Assembly: GCF_000283155.1 (NCBI RefSeq)
Contig: NW_004454182.1
Span: 4,747,122 to 4,811,121 of the forward strand
DNA: 64,000 nucleotides
Origin: Ceratotherium simum simum
Taxonomy: Eukaryota > Chordata > Mammalia > Perissodactyla > Rhinocerotidae
Direction: 5' to 3'
Part shown: positions 1 to 10,722 of the stretch, piece by piece
Layout: the number at the start of each line of letters is the position of its first letter
How positions within the stretch are numbered: position 1 is the stretch's first letter
The notes under the pieces: generated by a model
What the model was told of the DNA's origin: nothing
The model's database searches: none
What the model saw: the letters and a program-made list of their open reading frames with translations, nothing else
Position numbers and translations under genes: made by a program

Positions 1-172
1 TTTTCCCAACACCCTTTATTTTTTTTTCTCACTTTTTTTGTTTATTGCAGTAACATTGGTTTATAACATTGCAAAAATTTCAGGTGTACATCATTGTACT
101 TCTATTTCTGCATGGACTACATCATGTTCACCACCAAAATACTAATTACAACCCATCACCACACACAATGAC
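1..172 (-). mobile_element. L1 LINE 3' end, antisense, cut by window edge
   Basis: About 24-172 reads as the reverse complement of a mammalian L1 3' UTR, with the characteristic 'aacattggtttataacatt' and 'caggtgtacatcatt' blocks preceded by T-rich sequence (the A-tail of a minus-strand element). Bases 1-21 instead match the antisense L1 ORF2 block seen again near 6856 (ttttcccaacacc). So either two L1 pieces abut here, or one L1 inserted into another and the window starts inside the older one. No coding capacity remains. The family assignment is from memory of the consensus. The left end is not visible. Confidence 0.7.
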
Positions 173-1340
173 AAATGAGAACTGATTCTGCATATTGAAA
201 ACTTTAATTGGCATTGACATGAACAATGAAGGGGTATTTTCATAAAGACTCATCATTTTTTCTTTGTAGAACTATGGGATACTTTATGTCTGAAAATTAC
301 AACACAGATCGTTTTCTTTTCCTTGCCCAGAGATGTATATTTTGAAATAAGCTGACAACTGAATAATCAGAATAATAGTAATAATATTTAAATATTTAAT
401 GGTTACACATATATTTCAAGTTTTAAACATGTTAGCTCATATAAAACAACTGATCTAACAAATATACACAATATTGTAGGTAATGTATACAAATATGAGT
501 AATATACAGACTCTTGATTAATTTGAGTGGCATATCCTAGAGACAAAGAACATGGACTTTAGAAATTTATAACTTGGACAAATTACTGCACTTAAACTTC
601 AGTTATATCATCTGTAAAATAGTTATAATAATACACTCTGCTGGAGGATGGACAAAGTCTGCAAATCAGGAAAGTATAGAATATTTTTGGTAGAGAGTAA
701 GAAGTCGTTTGGGCTGGAAGGTATTATTCTTAAGGGATAATACTGTGGGCGGTCCTGAATGTCAGTGTAGAGTTCAGGTTCTATTTATTAGTTTATGGAA
801 ATCCACTAAGGAGTCTTTAAAGGGTTGCTCATGGAGTATGGCCTAATCAGAGTTTTACTTTAAGATTATTTGAGAATAGAGTCAAGAAAAATTTTGAAAG
901 ATAAAATCAATATGGCTTGGCAACTTTTTAGAGTTGCCATTGCTAGTCTGTTATTTCTTTCTGTGAATTAGAGAGAGGACTCCTTCCCTCAAGACATTCC
1001 ACTGCCATCTTCTGGAGAATCCATGATGACTAAGATATGGATAGCGCCCCACAGAGTTGTGCAGTACACAACATTGCAACTGTATGCAGGAGTCCTCTCC
1101 TTAAAATCTTGTTATCGCCTCCCTTGTTTGATAAAACAGCCCTCTCAAGTTTCTTTCTTTGTCTTTAATCTCTCTTTTGAGCTAATTCTTTTTCTGCTCC
1201 ATTTGCTTTAAATATTACCTAATGCAGATATATTTAAAATCTTTACCTTTAATCCTGACATTCCGCCTTGGAGCTTTATTCAGCATACTGGACTTGCCTA
1301 CCTGATATTCTAATACTTTTCAAACATAACTTATCCAAAG
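173..1340. other. Unassigned AT-rich non-coding stretch with one MIR scrap
   Basis: No recognisable gene. About 555-645 resembles the central part of a sense-strand MIR: a 'ttggacaaattactgcacttaaacttcag' type core followed by 'catctgtaaaatag'. That match is weak. The short ORF at 1023-1211 has no recognisable domain and looks like chance. Confidence 0.35.
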
Positions 1341-1344
1341 TTGA

Positions 1345-1500
1345 AGTCATTATCTCCCAATCTCCAAACAGCTCTTCCTGACTACTGTATCCCTGTCAAT
1401 GCCCTACTTTTCTCTCAGTCAGTCAGGTTTCAAGCAAAAGAGTTGTCTCTGATTCCTCTCCTTTTCTTCGTACATTCAGCATCACAGTTTGCATTTGTCC
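1345..1500 (+). mobile_element. L2 LINE fragment (ORF2 C-terminal part), degenerate
   Basis: The run from 'aacttatccaaagttgaag' through 'gtctctgattcctctcc' follows the order of the L2/CR1-clade ORF2 stretch ahead of the 'LGVILDSSL' box: a 'ccaaaactgaactc' block, then 'gactcctctctt'. The overlapping ORF at 1341-1634 has no intact domain. Identification is by eye and the ends are approximate. Confidence 0.4.
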
Positions 1501-4500
1501 AGGTTGTGCACTGCCCAAATCCAAGGGGCATCATCTACATCATAGGGATTGTAGATTTGTACAACCATCATGACAATTTTCTGGCAGATGACAGCACATA
1601 TTTTTATGGAATACACTGTTTTTCACTGGCATAAAGGCCTTACAGGCTAGTGACGGTGCTGTAAGGAGAAACTGAGAAGATTCTAAGAAAGTGGAGGCAT
1701 CAAGGGTATAGTCCATGCTTCAAATGTTTGGTTGTAAATAAGTTAGATCCACAGCAATGAGAGAAGATTGTAAGATCTAAGTGTAGTCAGCCTTTTTTTT
1801 ATGATTAGAGCACATATATAAGCAGAAAGAATAAAGTTATTAAACATGTGTGGGTCAGGGATAGAGGCGAGAAATGAGTTAACAATGTGAATTTATTGTA
1901 TATACATTAATCGCATTTTATAGTGCAGAAAACAATATAAGAGATATTGAACCTAGTCCTGATTTTCTGCTTAGCCATTCCACCTAAAATATTCTGACAG
2001 CGATTCTCAAGGATAAAAGAGGACTGAGAGCCCAGGACTATGGGTCATTGAGGAAATGGTCATAGCCCCTCCTCCCAGGTTAGCTCTACTATCAGAATTT
2101 TGCAGATAGTTTGCCAGAGGACACATGTGGGAGACGTTTTCCTACTACAGTGTTTCGAATCAAAATTGTAAATCATGGGAGTTGATAGACAGCTATCATC
2201 ATGTTAGCACACAAGGCTGATGGCACCGCGAATAACATCACTAGTGCTCGGGGGATGCGGAATGTTCCCCTGCACACGCTTGTTAGCTTCTCTCCAAGGC
2301 GTTCATGGGGAAATTTTATGCTGATTTAGTTCTTTCCATGGTAGGTACCGGCAGTAGGGGCTCCCTTACATTAAGCACAGATTGTTTCATGTGGCAGAAA
2401 CAGACATGTGTCTGTAAAGACTGGTTCTTTCGTATGTCAGCAAACAGAATTACGTGTCATAGGGCTGAGAGTATCAGCCGAAGGTAACTAGATCCTTGGA
2501 ATTACAAATGTATTACAAATAGTCATTATTTGCATTAACCAACAATATTTGCTATTCCTCTATGTTCAGGACTCTATCATGACAATTCTTATCTTATTTG
2601 CTTATTACTTGATACTTGTTAAAGCTATCAAAAGCAGCCCCACCTTTTATTTGAGAACAGCACCATATGGGCGGGGCAAGTTGTCTTACGACCATTTAAC
2701 AGAAGAGACAACTGACGTCCAGTGAAAGAAAATTCTGGAAGCACAGTTAGTAACTAAGAACTGCACATGGATTTTTGCCCCATCCCTGGACTCCTTCAAC
2801 TATGACCCACTGCCTCTTTATAGGTAGCTTTTTAAGTTACCTTTGAGATAAGACAGAGAGTAACTCTCAGCACATGGGTCTAAACATCATGATGTCATGC
2901 CCACGTCACTTACTCTGCCAGGATAGCGGATTGTGCTTTAATTAACCCACTTCCAATCTCTCTCCTACTCTGCAGCCACTACACTCAGCTCTTGGATTTC
3001 AGCACAAAAACATTCTTACCCAAGAGCCATAGGTACAGAGATTTTACATTATTAAAGCCAACACTTTGCAATATATGAAGACAAACTTTCCGTACTGGAA
3101 TCTATATGAGAAACTTTAGTTCACTTCAGTGTCTTTCAGGTATCCATCTTCCCCTGGGAATGCCAGAGCTAGTAGATGTTTACTGTTCTTGGACGGAAGT
3201 ACACTGGAATCCTACTTTAAAACCACCTTATAGATAAAACCATGTAAGTCATTCCCTACAATAGACTTTTCATTCTTCTGTAATTGAATATCCTTGAATG
3301 GAGTCCAAGCTGCCCTCTCCCCTTCCCCCATTCTTTTCCAGAATTCTCTTAATGTGAAGTGTTTTACAGTGAATTTTTAGTGTATGTCTCTTCTGACATA
3401 AAATATGCATACTATAAAAGATTTTCAATTAAGTTCTAATCTCAATTAACCAGACTCCAATAGATATTTAATCAAAGACAGTTGCATAAAAGTTTAATGT
3501 ATTCAAGTTCCTATTTGGATTTAAGTTAAATCCATATGTACAAATGGGACTAGACACAGCGAATCTATTTCGTGCTCTTATGCAACACTGTTTATTATGA
3601 CATTCTCAAAATATGCCCTGGTTCCATTTTTTTTATATGTATATGTAAATAATCTACAGTGCATCATAATGATAAATCTTTTACTTTGAGCTAATATAAC
3701 TGCACACATGTAAACAGAAACTGGCTGTTTTAAAAAGGAAAAAGTTTTCATTTGCCCATCATCTCATTTGATATAAATTAACTATAATTCCTTGTTGCTA
3801 ATGTGGTTTATAAACCCTAAGGAAACAAAACGTAGATTTACTTTCCTATCTCTTTTATGAAGTATCTAAATAACTATCCTTTTTGAAAATAAAGAGATAG
3901 CTATGATATAATATTGGTATAAACCAGATTGAGAAATAGAGACATAAAATTGATAGGTGTGGGCAGAATACATACTAAGCCTATACAATCTTCAGCTCAC
4001 GCATCTGTAATTCATTATCTGATGGAAATACATCCGGGCTATTGATTTCCATAAGATGAAGATTTTGGTGTCTCTAATCATGTCCATTAGTTTCCTCTAG
4101 ACAGATTAATAATGTTTCACAATTGCTAATGGCAATCGTAGACATTTAATTTTGCTTCTACTCGCATATAGTTGCTACTTGGCAGCATATTTGTACAGTA
4201 GTAGGTAAAAAATAACCCTTAGGCAATAAAACAGTCTACATCTGTTATAGTACTTTGTTTACAAAGCATCATTATAGGGGCTTGAAAGTACAAAAAGTTT
4301 CCACCTATTATTTTTTTAATTAAAAATTTATGTTAGACTTGAACACAATTTTGTTACCTAAGGGACTAAAAACTTATTATAAAAATGTATTACCCAGAGA
4401 AGATGAACTTCTTTATTTTCCTTTCACTGGTAAATCTGAAGACTGTAAATCTGAATAGTGCTTCTTTTGAAGAGAATGAAGTTATTGTTAAATCCATATG

Positions 4501-4889
4501 TAAAATTTTGATACATTCATGCAATAGATTTTTTTTTTTTACTGTCTCCTTCTGTACAATTTAGAGTGGTCATTGAATCTGATATGTATTAATTCTTTGG
4601 GAACATCTTAAAATTTTTCTCTACAAATATTTTTTAGGTAGGTCCACCCTTAGGTCTTTCCAATGGCATTTAGTTACTGAAATATTGATTGATTATTTTA
4701 GAGAAGTTTGTATTGTGGTGTGGACCTCCGGATAGATTTCTATAGTGATAGAGGATCTAAAAGTCCTCACCGCTCACAGTAAAAGTATTCATTGCAAAAT
4801 AATTTTCAACTCCAAACATGAGCTCTGATTCAAATTACAATATATTCCAAACTACATTCAACTTCTGACATACATAAGCATAAATGATT
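1501..4889. other. Long non-coding stretch, no gene recognised
   Basis: This stretch has scattered short ORFs (for example 2305-2487) without domain signatures. About 2690-2830 has a faint antisense-MIR look. The stretch at 2200-2480 is somewhat richer in CpG than its surroundings but matches no repeat I can name. From 3400 to 4880 it is AT-rich and apparently unique. Confidence 0.4.
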
Positions 4890-5094
4890 CTTTTTCTTTT
4901 TTCTTTTTTTTTGGGTGAGGAAGATTGATCCTGAGCTAACATCTGTACCAATCTTCCTCTACTTCGTATGTGGGACACTGCCACAACGTGGCTTGATGAG
5001 CAGTGTGTAGGACTGCGCTGGGATCTGAATCAGCAAACCCCAGGCTGCCGAAGTGGAGCACGTGAACTTAACCACTACGCCACTGGGCTGGCCT
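4890..5094 (-). mobile_element. ERE SINE (tRNA-derived), antisense
   Basis: T-rich start (the A-tail in reverse), then 'gtgaggaagattgatcctgagc', the body, and a head in reverse ending 'ccactgggctggcc'. This is the perissodactyl ERE SINE. It lies directly against the T/A-rich 3' end of the antisense L1 that follows, so it probably inserted into or next to the L1 A-tail. It carries several substitutions, including loss of CpGs, so it is older than the copies at 15.3 and 48.4 kb. It has no coding potential. Confidence 0.88.
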
Positions 5095-5171
5095 CTTTTT
5101 TTAAAAATAGAATAATTGACATATAATATTAGTTTCAAGTATACAATATAACGATTTAATATTTATACATA

Positions 5172-5508
5172 CAGTTGTCCCATGATATCCACAGGGGATT
5201 GGTTCTAGCCCCCCCACATACCAAATCCAAGGATGCTCAAGTCCCTTATATAAAAGAATGTGGTATTTGCATATAACTTATGCACATCCTCCTATATACT
5301 TTAATTCATCTCTAGATTACTTATAATACCTAATACAATGTAAATGCTATGTAAATAGTTGTTATACTGTATTGTTTAGAGAATAATGACAAGAAAAAAT
5401 GTTTATCCATTTATCCATGTTCAGTACAGACACAACCATTGTAGACCCTGAAATCTGACGTTGATTGACTCCAAGGATGCAGAACCCAAGGATATGGAGG
5501 GCCAACTA
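5172..5508 (+). mobile_element. MER2 DNA transposon (TcMar-Tigger, non-autonomous), nested in L1
   Basis: Begins 'cagttgtccc', contains the MER2 body ('gcatataactt', 'ctagattacttataatacc', 'acaagaaaaaatg'), and ends '...ggagggccaacta'. It is flanked by TA on both sides (5170-5171 and 5509-5510), the target duplication of Tc1/mariner elements. Removing it restores the L1 UTR order (atttatacata + ttgcagactgatcac). The right terminal repeat has one change relative to the left. It is about 337 bp, near the usual MER2 length, and encodes no transposase. Confidence 0.9.
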
Positions 5509-5899
5509 TATTGCAGACTGATCACCACAATAAGTGTAGTTAGCATCCTAACCATACATGGTTACCAAAATAATTTCTTTCTTGTGATGAGAACTTTTAA
5601 GATTTACTCTCTTAGCAACTTTCAAATGCACCAAACAATGTTATTATCCATAGTCCCCATGCTCTACATTATAGCCCTCTGACTTATTAATTTTATAAAT
5701 GGAAGTTTGTACCTTTTGATCCTCTTCACTCATTTCACCCACCCCCACCCCCTGCCTCTGGCAATGACCAATCTGTTCTCTATATTTATGAGCTTGGTTT
5801 TGTTCATTAGTTTCAGATTCCACATATAAGTGAGGTCATACAGTGTTTGTCTTTCTCTGGCTGACTTATTTCACTCAGCATAACACCCTCAAGGTCCAT

Positions 5900-8245
5900 C
5901 CATATTGTCGCAAATGACAAGTTTTCCTGTTTTTTATGGCTAAATAATATTTAATTGTGTGTGTATGTGTGTGGTATCTATCTATTCATCTCACATTTTC
6001 TTTATCTATTCATCTGTCGATGGACACTTAGGTTGTTTCCATGTTTTGGCTGTTGTAAATAATGATGCAATGAACATGAGGGTGCAGATATTTTTTGAGG
6101 TAGTGTTTTCGTTTTCTTTACATAAATACCCAGAAATGGAATTGCTGGATCATATGGTAGTTCTATTTTTAATTTTTTGAGGAACCGCCATAGTTTTCCA
6201 TAGTGGCTGAACCAATTTACATTCCCAGCAACAGTGCACAAGGGTTCCCTTTTCTCCCCATCCTTGTCAACACTTGTTATCTCTTGTCTTTTTAATAATA
6301 TTCATTCTAACAGGTGGGAGGTGATAGCTCATTGTGGTTTAGGTGTGCATTTCCCTGATGATTAATGATGTTGAGCATCTTTTCATGTACCGACCACGGT
6401 ATCGACCATCTATATATCTTCTTGGGAAAAAATGTGCTTTCAGATCCTCTGCCATTGTTTAATTGGATTGTTTGGTTTTTTTCGCTGTTGAGTTGTATGA
6501 GTTCCTTATATACTTTGGATATTAACCCTTTATCAGATATATGATTTGCAAGTATTTTCTCCCATTCGGTAGGTTGCCTTTTCATTTTGTTGATGATTTC
6601 CTTTGCAGTGCAGAAGCTCTTCGGTTTGATATAACCACACTTGTTTATCTTTGCTTTTGTTGCCTTTGCTTTTGGTGTCGAATCCAAACACATCATTGCT
6701 AAGAACAATGTCAAAAAGCTTACAGCCTATGTTTTCTTCCAGGATTTTTATGGTTTCAGGTTTTACATTCAAGTCTTCAATCCATTTTGAGTTAATTTTT
6801 GTGTATGTTGTAAGATAGTGGTCCAGTTTCATTCTTTTGCATGTGGCCGTCCAGTTTTCCCAACACCATTTATTGAAGAGATTATCCTTTCCCCATTGTA
6901 TATTCTTGGCTCCTTTGTTGTAAGTTAGTTGACCATATACACGTGGGTTTATTTCTGGGCTCTCTGTTCTATTCCATTGACCTATGTGTCTGTTTTTATG
7001 CCAATACCGTGCTGTTTTGATTACTATAGCTTTGTGTGTAGTATGTAGTACATATGTAGTATGTAGTGTGTAGTATGTATGTAGTATGTAGTATATAGTA
7101 TGAAATCAGGGAGCATGATGCCTTCAGCTTCGCTCTTCTTTCTCAAGATTGTTTTGGCTATTCAAGATCTTTTGGGTTCCATATAAGTTTTAGGATTATT
7201 TGTTCTATTTCTGTGAAAAATGCCTTTGGAATTTTGATAGAGATTGCATTGAATCTGTAGATTGTTTTGAGTAGTATGAACATTTTAACAATATTCATTC
7301 TTCCAATCCATGAGCATGGGATATCTTTCCATTTATTTGTGTCTTCTTCAATTTCCTTCATCAATGTCTTATAGTTTTCAGCGTATAGTATAGTTTTCAC
7401 TTCCTTAGTTAAATTTATTCCTAGATATTTTATTCTTTTTGATGCAATTATGGGATTATTTTCTTCATTTCTCTTTCTGATAGTTTGTTATTAGCATACA
7501 GAAACACAACAGATTCTGGTACATTGATTTGGTATCCTGCAACTTTAGTGAATTTATTTACTAGTTCTACCAGTTTTTTGGTGAAGTCTTTTGGGTTTTC
7601 TATATATAATAGTCTGTCATCTGCAAATGGCGACAGTTTTACTTCTTCCTTTCTGCTTTAGATGCCTTTTATTTCTTTTTCTTGCCTGATTTCTCTGGCT
7701 AGGACTTCCAATACTATGTTGAGTAAAAGTGGTGAGATTGGGCATCCTTGTCTTCTTCCTGATCTTACCAGAGAAGCTTTCAGCCTTTCTCCATTGAATA
7801 TGATGTTAGCTATGGGCTTGTCATATATGGCCTTTATTATGCTGAGGTATGTTCCCTCTATACCCACTTTGTTAAGAGTTTTTATCATAAGTGGATGTTG
7901 AATTTTGTCGAATGCTTTTCTGCATCTATTGAAATGATCATATGATTTTTTTAGTCTTCATTTTGTTAATGTGGTGTATCACATTGATTGATTTGTAAAT
8001 GTTGAGCCATTCTTGCAACCTTGAAATAAATCCCACTTGATTATGTTCTATGATCCTTTTAACGTATTGCTGAATTTTGTTCACTAATATTTTGTTCAGG
8101 ATTTTTGCATCTATGTTCATCAGGGATATTGGCCTGTAATTTTTCTTTTCTTGTAGAATCCTTGTATGGTTTTGGCATCAGGGTAATACTGGTCTCATAA
8201 AATGAGTTTGGAAGTGTTCACTCCTCTTCTGTTTTTGGAAGCGTA
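5900..8245 (-). pseudogene. L1 ORF2 reverse-transcriptase relic (broken)
   Basis: This is the decayed C-terminal part of L1 ORF2, the endonuclease/reverse transcriptase for L1 target-primed integration; the endonuclease half is missing through 5' truncation. It survives as separate frames. 8120-7938 carries the stretch before the RT core ('[18 protein letters not shown]', then 'HNQVGF'). 7888-7658 holds RT motif '[18 protein letters not shown]'. The catalytic box reads FADD at 7616-7627, just past a frame break. 7400-7158 gives the following segment, and 6832-6002 gives the C-terminal region including 'KLKIELPYDPAIPFLGIY'. Several stops and frameshifts separate the pieces, so no functional protein is possible. 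The gene belongs to the mobile element, not to the host. Confidence 0.9.
7033..7103. repeat. Imperfect GTAGTAT/GTATGTA tandem repeat within L1
   Basis: About ten irregular copies of 'gtagtat(g)' occur where other L1 copies have a single 'gtagtatag' between the 'ctatagctttgt' and 'gaaatcaggga' blocks. It is a local microsatellite expansion inside the dead ORF2. Confidence 0.85.
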
Positions 8246-9214
8246 AATCATTCTTACACTCTATAAATACTGCCTATAATTAAGGAGCTTATCATGTGAT
8301 ATAACTATAATGATAATTAACATATATTAATATACCTATTGCCGTAATGTCAAAATAAGCCTTAGCTGAAATATGGTCAATGTGCTATTTAAGAGGTAGA
8401 TTGGGTCTCAGCCTCCAAATAGCCTGGTGGAGAAAAATGGTATGATTTGTAATATTGAGGCTATTTAAAAATTCCAAAACACTTAATAAAAAATTCTGAG
8501 AATTTAAGGAGAGTAAATTAGTTTGACCATTTTTTTTCTGTTCCTTTTCAATACTATGCTGATTTCCTAGGTAATTATTTCAACATATTCCTAATTACTA
8601 AGTACCTCCAAAAAATTAGAGTGGCAAGAATGAATATATATATGTGCAGAATAACTGGATAGTAAGGAAAACAAATTTGGGAGGAATAATATCTACTGGT
8701 TAAAGACGTTGAAACAAATTGAATGAGTCCCATTTTATGTTTTTGGAGTCAATAAACATTTTGAGGAGTAGAATAATATGTTGAATGAGGTACTTGAAGT
8801 AGGGATTTTAGTCTAGAAAAAAAGGCCAATTTTGAATCTTTGATAGAAATCCAGACTTGCATGATGACGACATGGAAGAGAGTAAAGGCAACACAAAACA
8901 GAGGGCAGAAAAAAAAGAGATCCTTGGGATTTCCACGGGATGAAAAAGAAGGAAATCATTCTGAAACCCTAAGCACCATTGATTGAAGTGGGTGATAGGG
9001 CTGGCAAATGGAAAGGTCATAAGGGAGAAAGATACAATAGAGGGGAAAATACTAGTGTTGTTGTTAGTTTTGTTTGCTTGCTTGCTTTCAAGAGAATTGT
9101 ATTTATTTGTTTCCGATATCATGGGGAAAAGTTTGAGATCTTTTTCATCTTTCTTCTCTAAAATTGTGCAAGTATATTTACAGTCAAATAACTTTGCATT
9201 TAAGTTATATGTCA
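8246..9214. other. Non-coding stretch with chance ORFs on both strands
   Basis: AT-rich sequence. A 138-codon ORF on the minus strand (9224-8808) overlaps plus-strand ORFs of 60 and 124 codons in the same bases. None shows a known domain, and the minus-strand ORF has low-complexity serine/phenylalanine-rich sequence. I read them as chance. Confidence 0.4.
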
Positions 9215-9720
9215 TGGCTAGCATTCAAAATGCTTTAATTCATTCATTCCTTCAACTAGTATGTATTAAGTGCCTATCATTAGCATGGATTTGTGCCAGG
9301 CTCAGGTTATTTAATGAAGAAAAAATGAGTGAGTTCCTGAGCTCATGGAGCTTCTAGTTTAGTGGAGAAAAACATTACTCACATTATCATACAAATAAAT
9401 GTATAATTTTATGCACCACAATCAATGAAAGTAAAAGAGTTCTTAAAAATTATATAACAAAGAGTTTGGGGTGTCAAGAAAACCTTCCATGGGGCAGTGA
9501 CATCTACCCTGGGATTTGAAGGATTACGGGAAATTACAAAGGGAGAGGAAGAGAATTCCAGAGAGAAGAAACAGTATGGACAACACCGTGTAGCAGGAGA
9601 GAGAGTGATATCTTACAGAGAGCCACAGGGATAGTGGTACAGGCAAGAGGAGATAGAAGAGATATAAGCATGAACCAGATCACAGACAGAAGGGTATTTA
9701 GAAGATAAAATGGACTATCT
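9215..9720 (-). mobile_element. L2 LINE 3' region, antisense
   Basis: Starts with the reverse of the L2 tail (attcattcattccttcaac, then 'gtgccaggctcagg'). It continues with 'gagctcatggagcttctag', 'gggatttgaagg', 'gagaattccagagagaag' and 'tgaaccagatcacag', in the order of the L2 3' UTR complement. Degenerate, with no ORF. Confidence 0.6.
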
Positions 9721-10462
9721 TTGTGTTGAATTGGATATGAGGTCTAAAGAGCATTGTCAAAGTTCATTAAAATGAAGACGTTTAGTAGGAGACAATATCT
9801 GAATATATCATTTTCTCCTGTTGACATTTTAGTTAACAAAATTTATTTTTCACAGCAAATTGACTGGGTACAAGTTCCCAGGTGTGTGTTAACCCTCTTG
9901 TTGAAACTTTGTATTGACAAGGTCCGTAAAGAGACCTTATATTGCTGTTGTATCTGCTTTCTTTACCTCCACGCAGGGGCCGTGGGTTTGCTATTCCTGG
10001 CTGAAAAAATCAAATTGGATGGTCCCTCCTTGCAGCTGTACATTTGCAGCAGCACAATGATCCAAGGCAACTTTCCCTGGAGTTGCTGCTCAGTGTCTAA
10101 GGTGTAACACTAATGACGGGAGCAGAAAGGAGCTTCGCTTACTGCGGTTCTGCTGTAGCTCCAAGAGAGTCACAGGTTCCTGCTGCTGCTGCAGATATTT
10201 TCGAAAAGACAGAAGACTAGATGGCCAAGCTGGCTGTTGTTTTGTGAGAGTTGTTGATGTCCATCTCCTGATGATAATTGGAGGAAATTGTAAATGTGCA
10301 AAGAAAGGCAAACAGTGCAATAAGGTGGGAGGAAAGCAATATGAGGTTAAATGAAGGGGAGATCAAAGCTCTTTGGGTGCTGAGGGAAGTTTATGCTTCT
10401 TGGAGGATGTTGTGTTTGAGCTATGGCTGGAAGGATGGCAGGTACTTAAAAAATGGAAGTGG
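9721..10462. other. Unassigned stretch, no gene recognised
   Basis: Moderately GC-rich compared with its surroundings between about 9960 and 10270, with a short CTG/CAG run near 10180. Short overlapping ORFs on both strands (9754-10107 plus, 10320-10090 minus) show no domain. No repeat family was recognised. Confidence 0.35.
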
Positions 10463-10722
10463 TGGGGCCGGCCTGGTGGCATAGTGGTTAAGTTGACGTG
10501 CTTGGCTTCCACAGCCGGGAGATTGCGGGTTCGGATCCTGGGCATGGACCTGCACACTGCTTATCAAGCCATGCTGTAGCAGACATCCCACATATAAAGT
10601 AGAGGAAGATGGACATGGATCTTAGCCCAGAGCCAATATTCCTCGGCAAAAAGAGGAGGATTGGCAACAGATATTAGCTCAGAGCTAATCTTTCTCACCA
10701 AAAAAAAAAAAAAAGAAAAAAA
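10463..10722 (+). mobile_element. ERE SINE, sense
   Basis: Head 'ggggccggcctggtgg', A-box 'tagtggttaag', B-box 'gggttcggatcc', then the body and a mixed A-tail ending near 10722. The 68-codon plus-strand ORF 10373-10579 and the minus-strand ORF 10557-10363 run across it and are artefacts. I could not establish a clean target-site duplication. Confidence 0.92.

Larger units (their letters stand above)
5095..8245 (-). mobile_element. L1 LINE, 5'-truncated, antisense, about 2.8 kb without its nested insert
   Basis: Read on the minus strand this is the C-terminal half of L1 ORF2 followed by an L1MA/L1MB-type 3' UTR. Landmarks in plus-strand order are the UTR block 'ttgacatataatattag' (5114), 'atcaccacaataagtgtag' (5520), the CACCC-rich stretch near 5740 and 'gaggtcatacagtgtttg' (5830). 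ORF2 starts at about 5900 and the element ends abruptly near 8245 within the 'cataaaatgagtttggaag' block, as expected of 5' truncation. A MER2 transposon interrupts the UTR at 5172-5508 and a local 7-bp-type tandem repeat has expanded inside ORF2 at 7033-7103. A eutherian-age L1 subfamily is consistent with carrying a MER2. Confidence 0.93.

Noticed and set aside
5959..6241. Two overlapping 73- and 79-codon ORFs as host genes
   Set aside because: They lie in the L1 ORF2 C-terminal region. The minus-strand one is L1 ORF2 itself and the plus-strand one is its shadow.
7662..7901. 79-codon plus-strand ORF
   Set aside because: It is the antisense shadow of the L1 reverse-transcriptase frame at 7658-7888.
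8808..9357. ORFs of 138 codons (minus) and 124 codons (plus) as genes
   Set aside because: They overlap on opposite strands over the same AT-rich DNA, show no domains, and the plus-strand one runs into an L2 fragment.
10485..10560. tRNA gene
   Set aside because: The A- and B-box-like sequences and tRNA-like head belong to the ERE SINE. No cloverleaf with an anticodon arm and acceptor stem is intact. The same holds for the other EREs and the MIRs.
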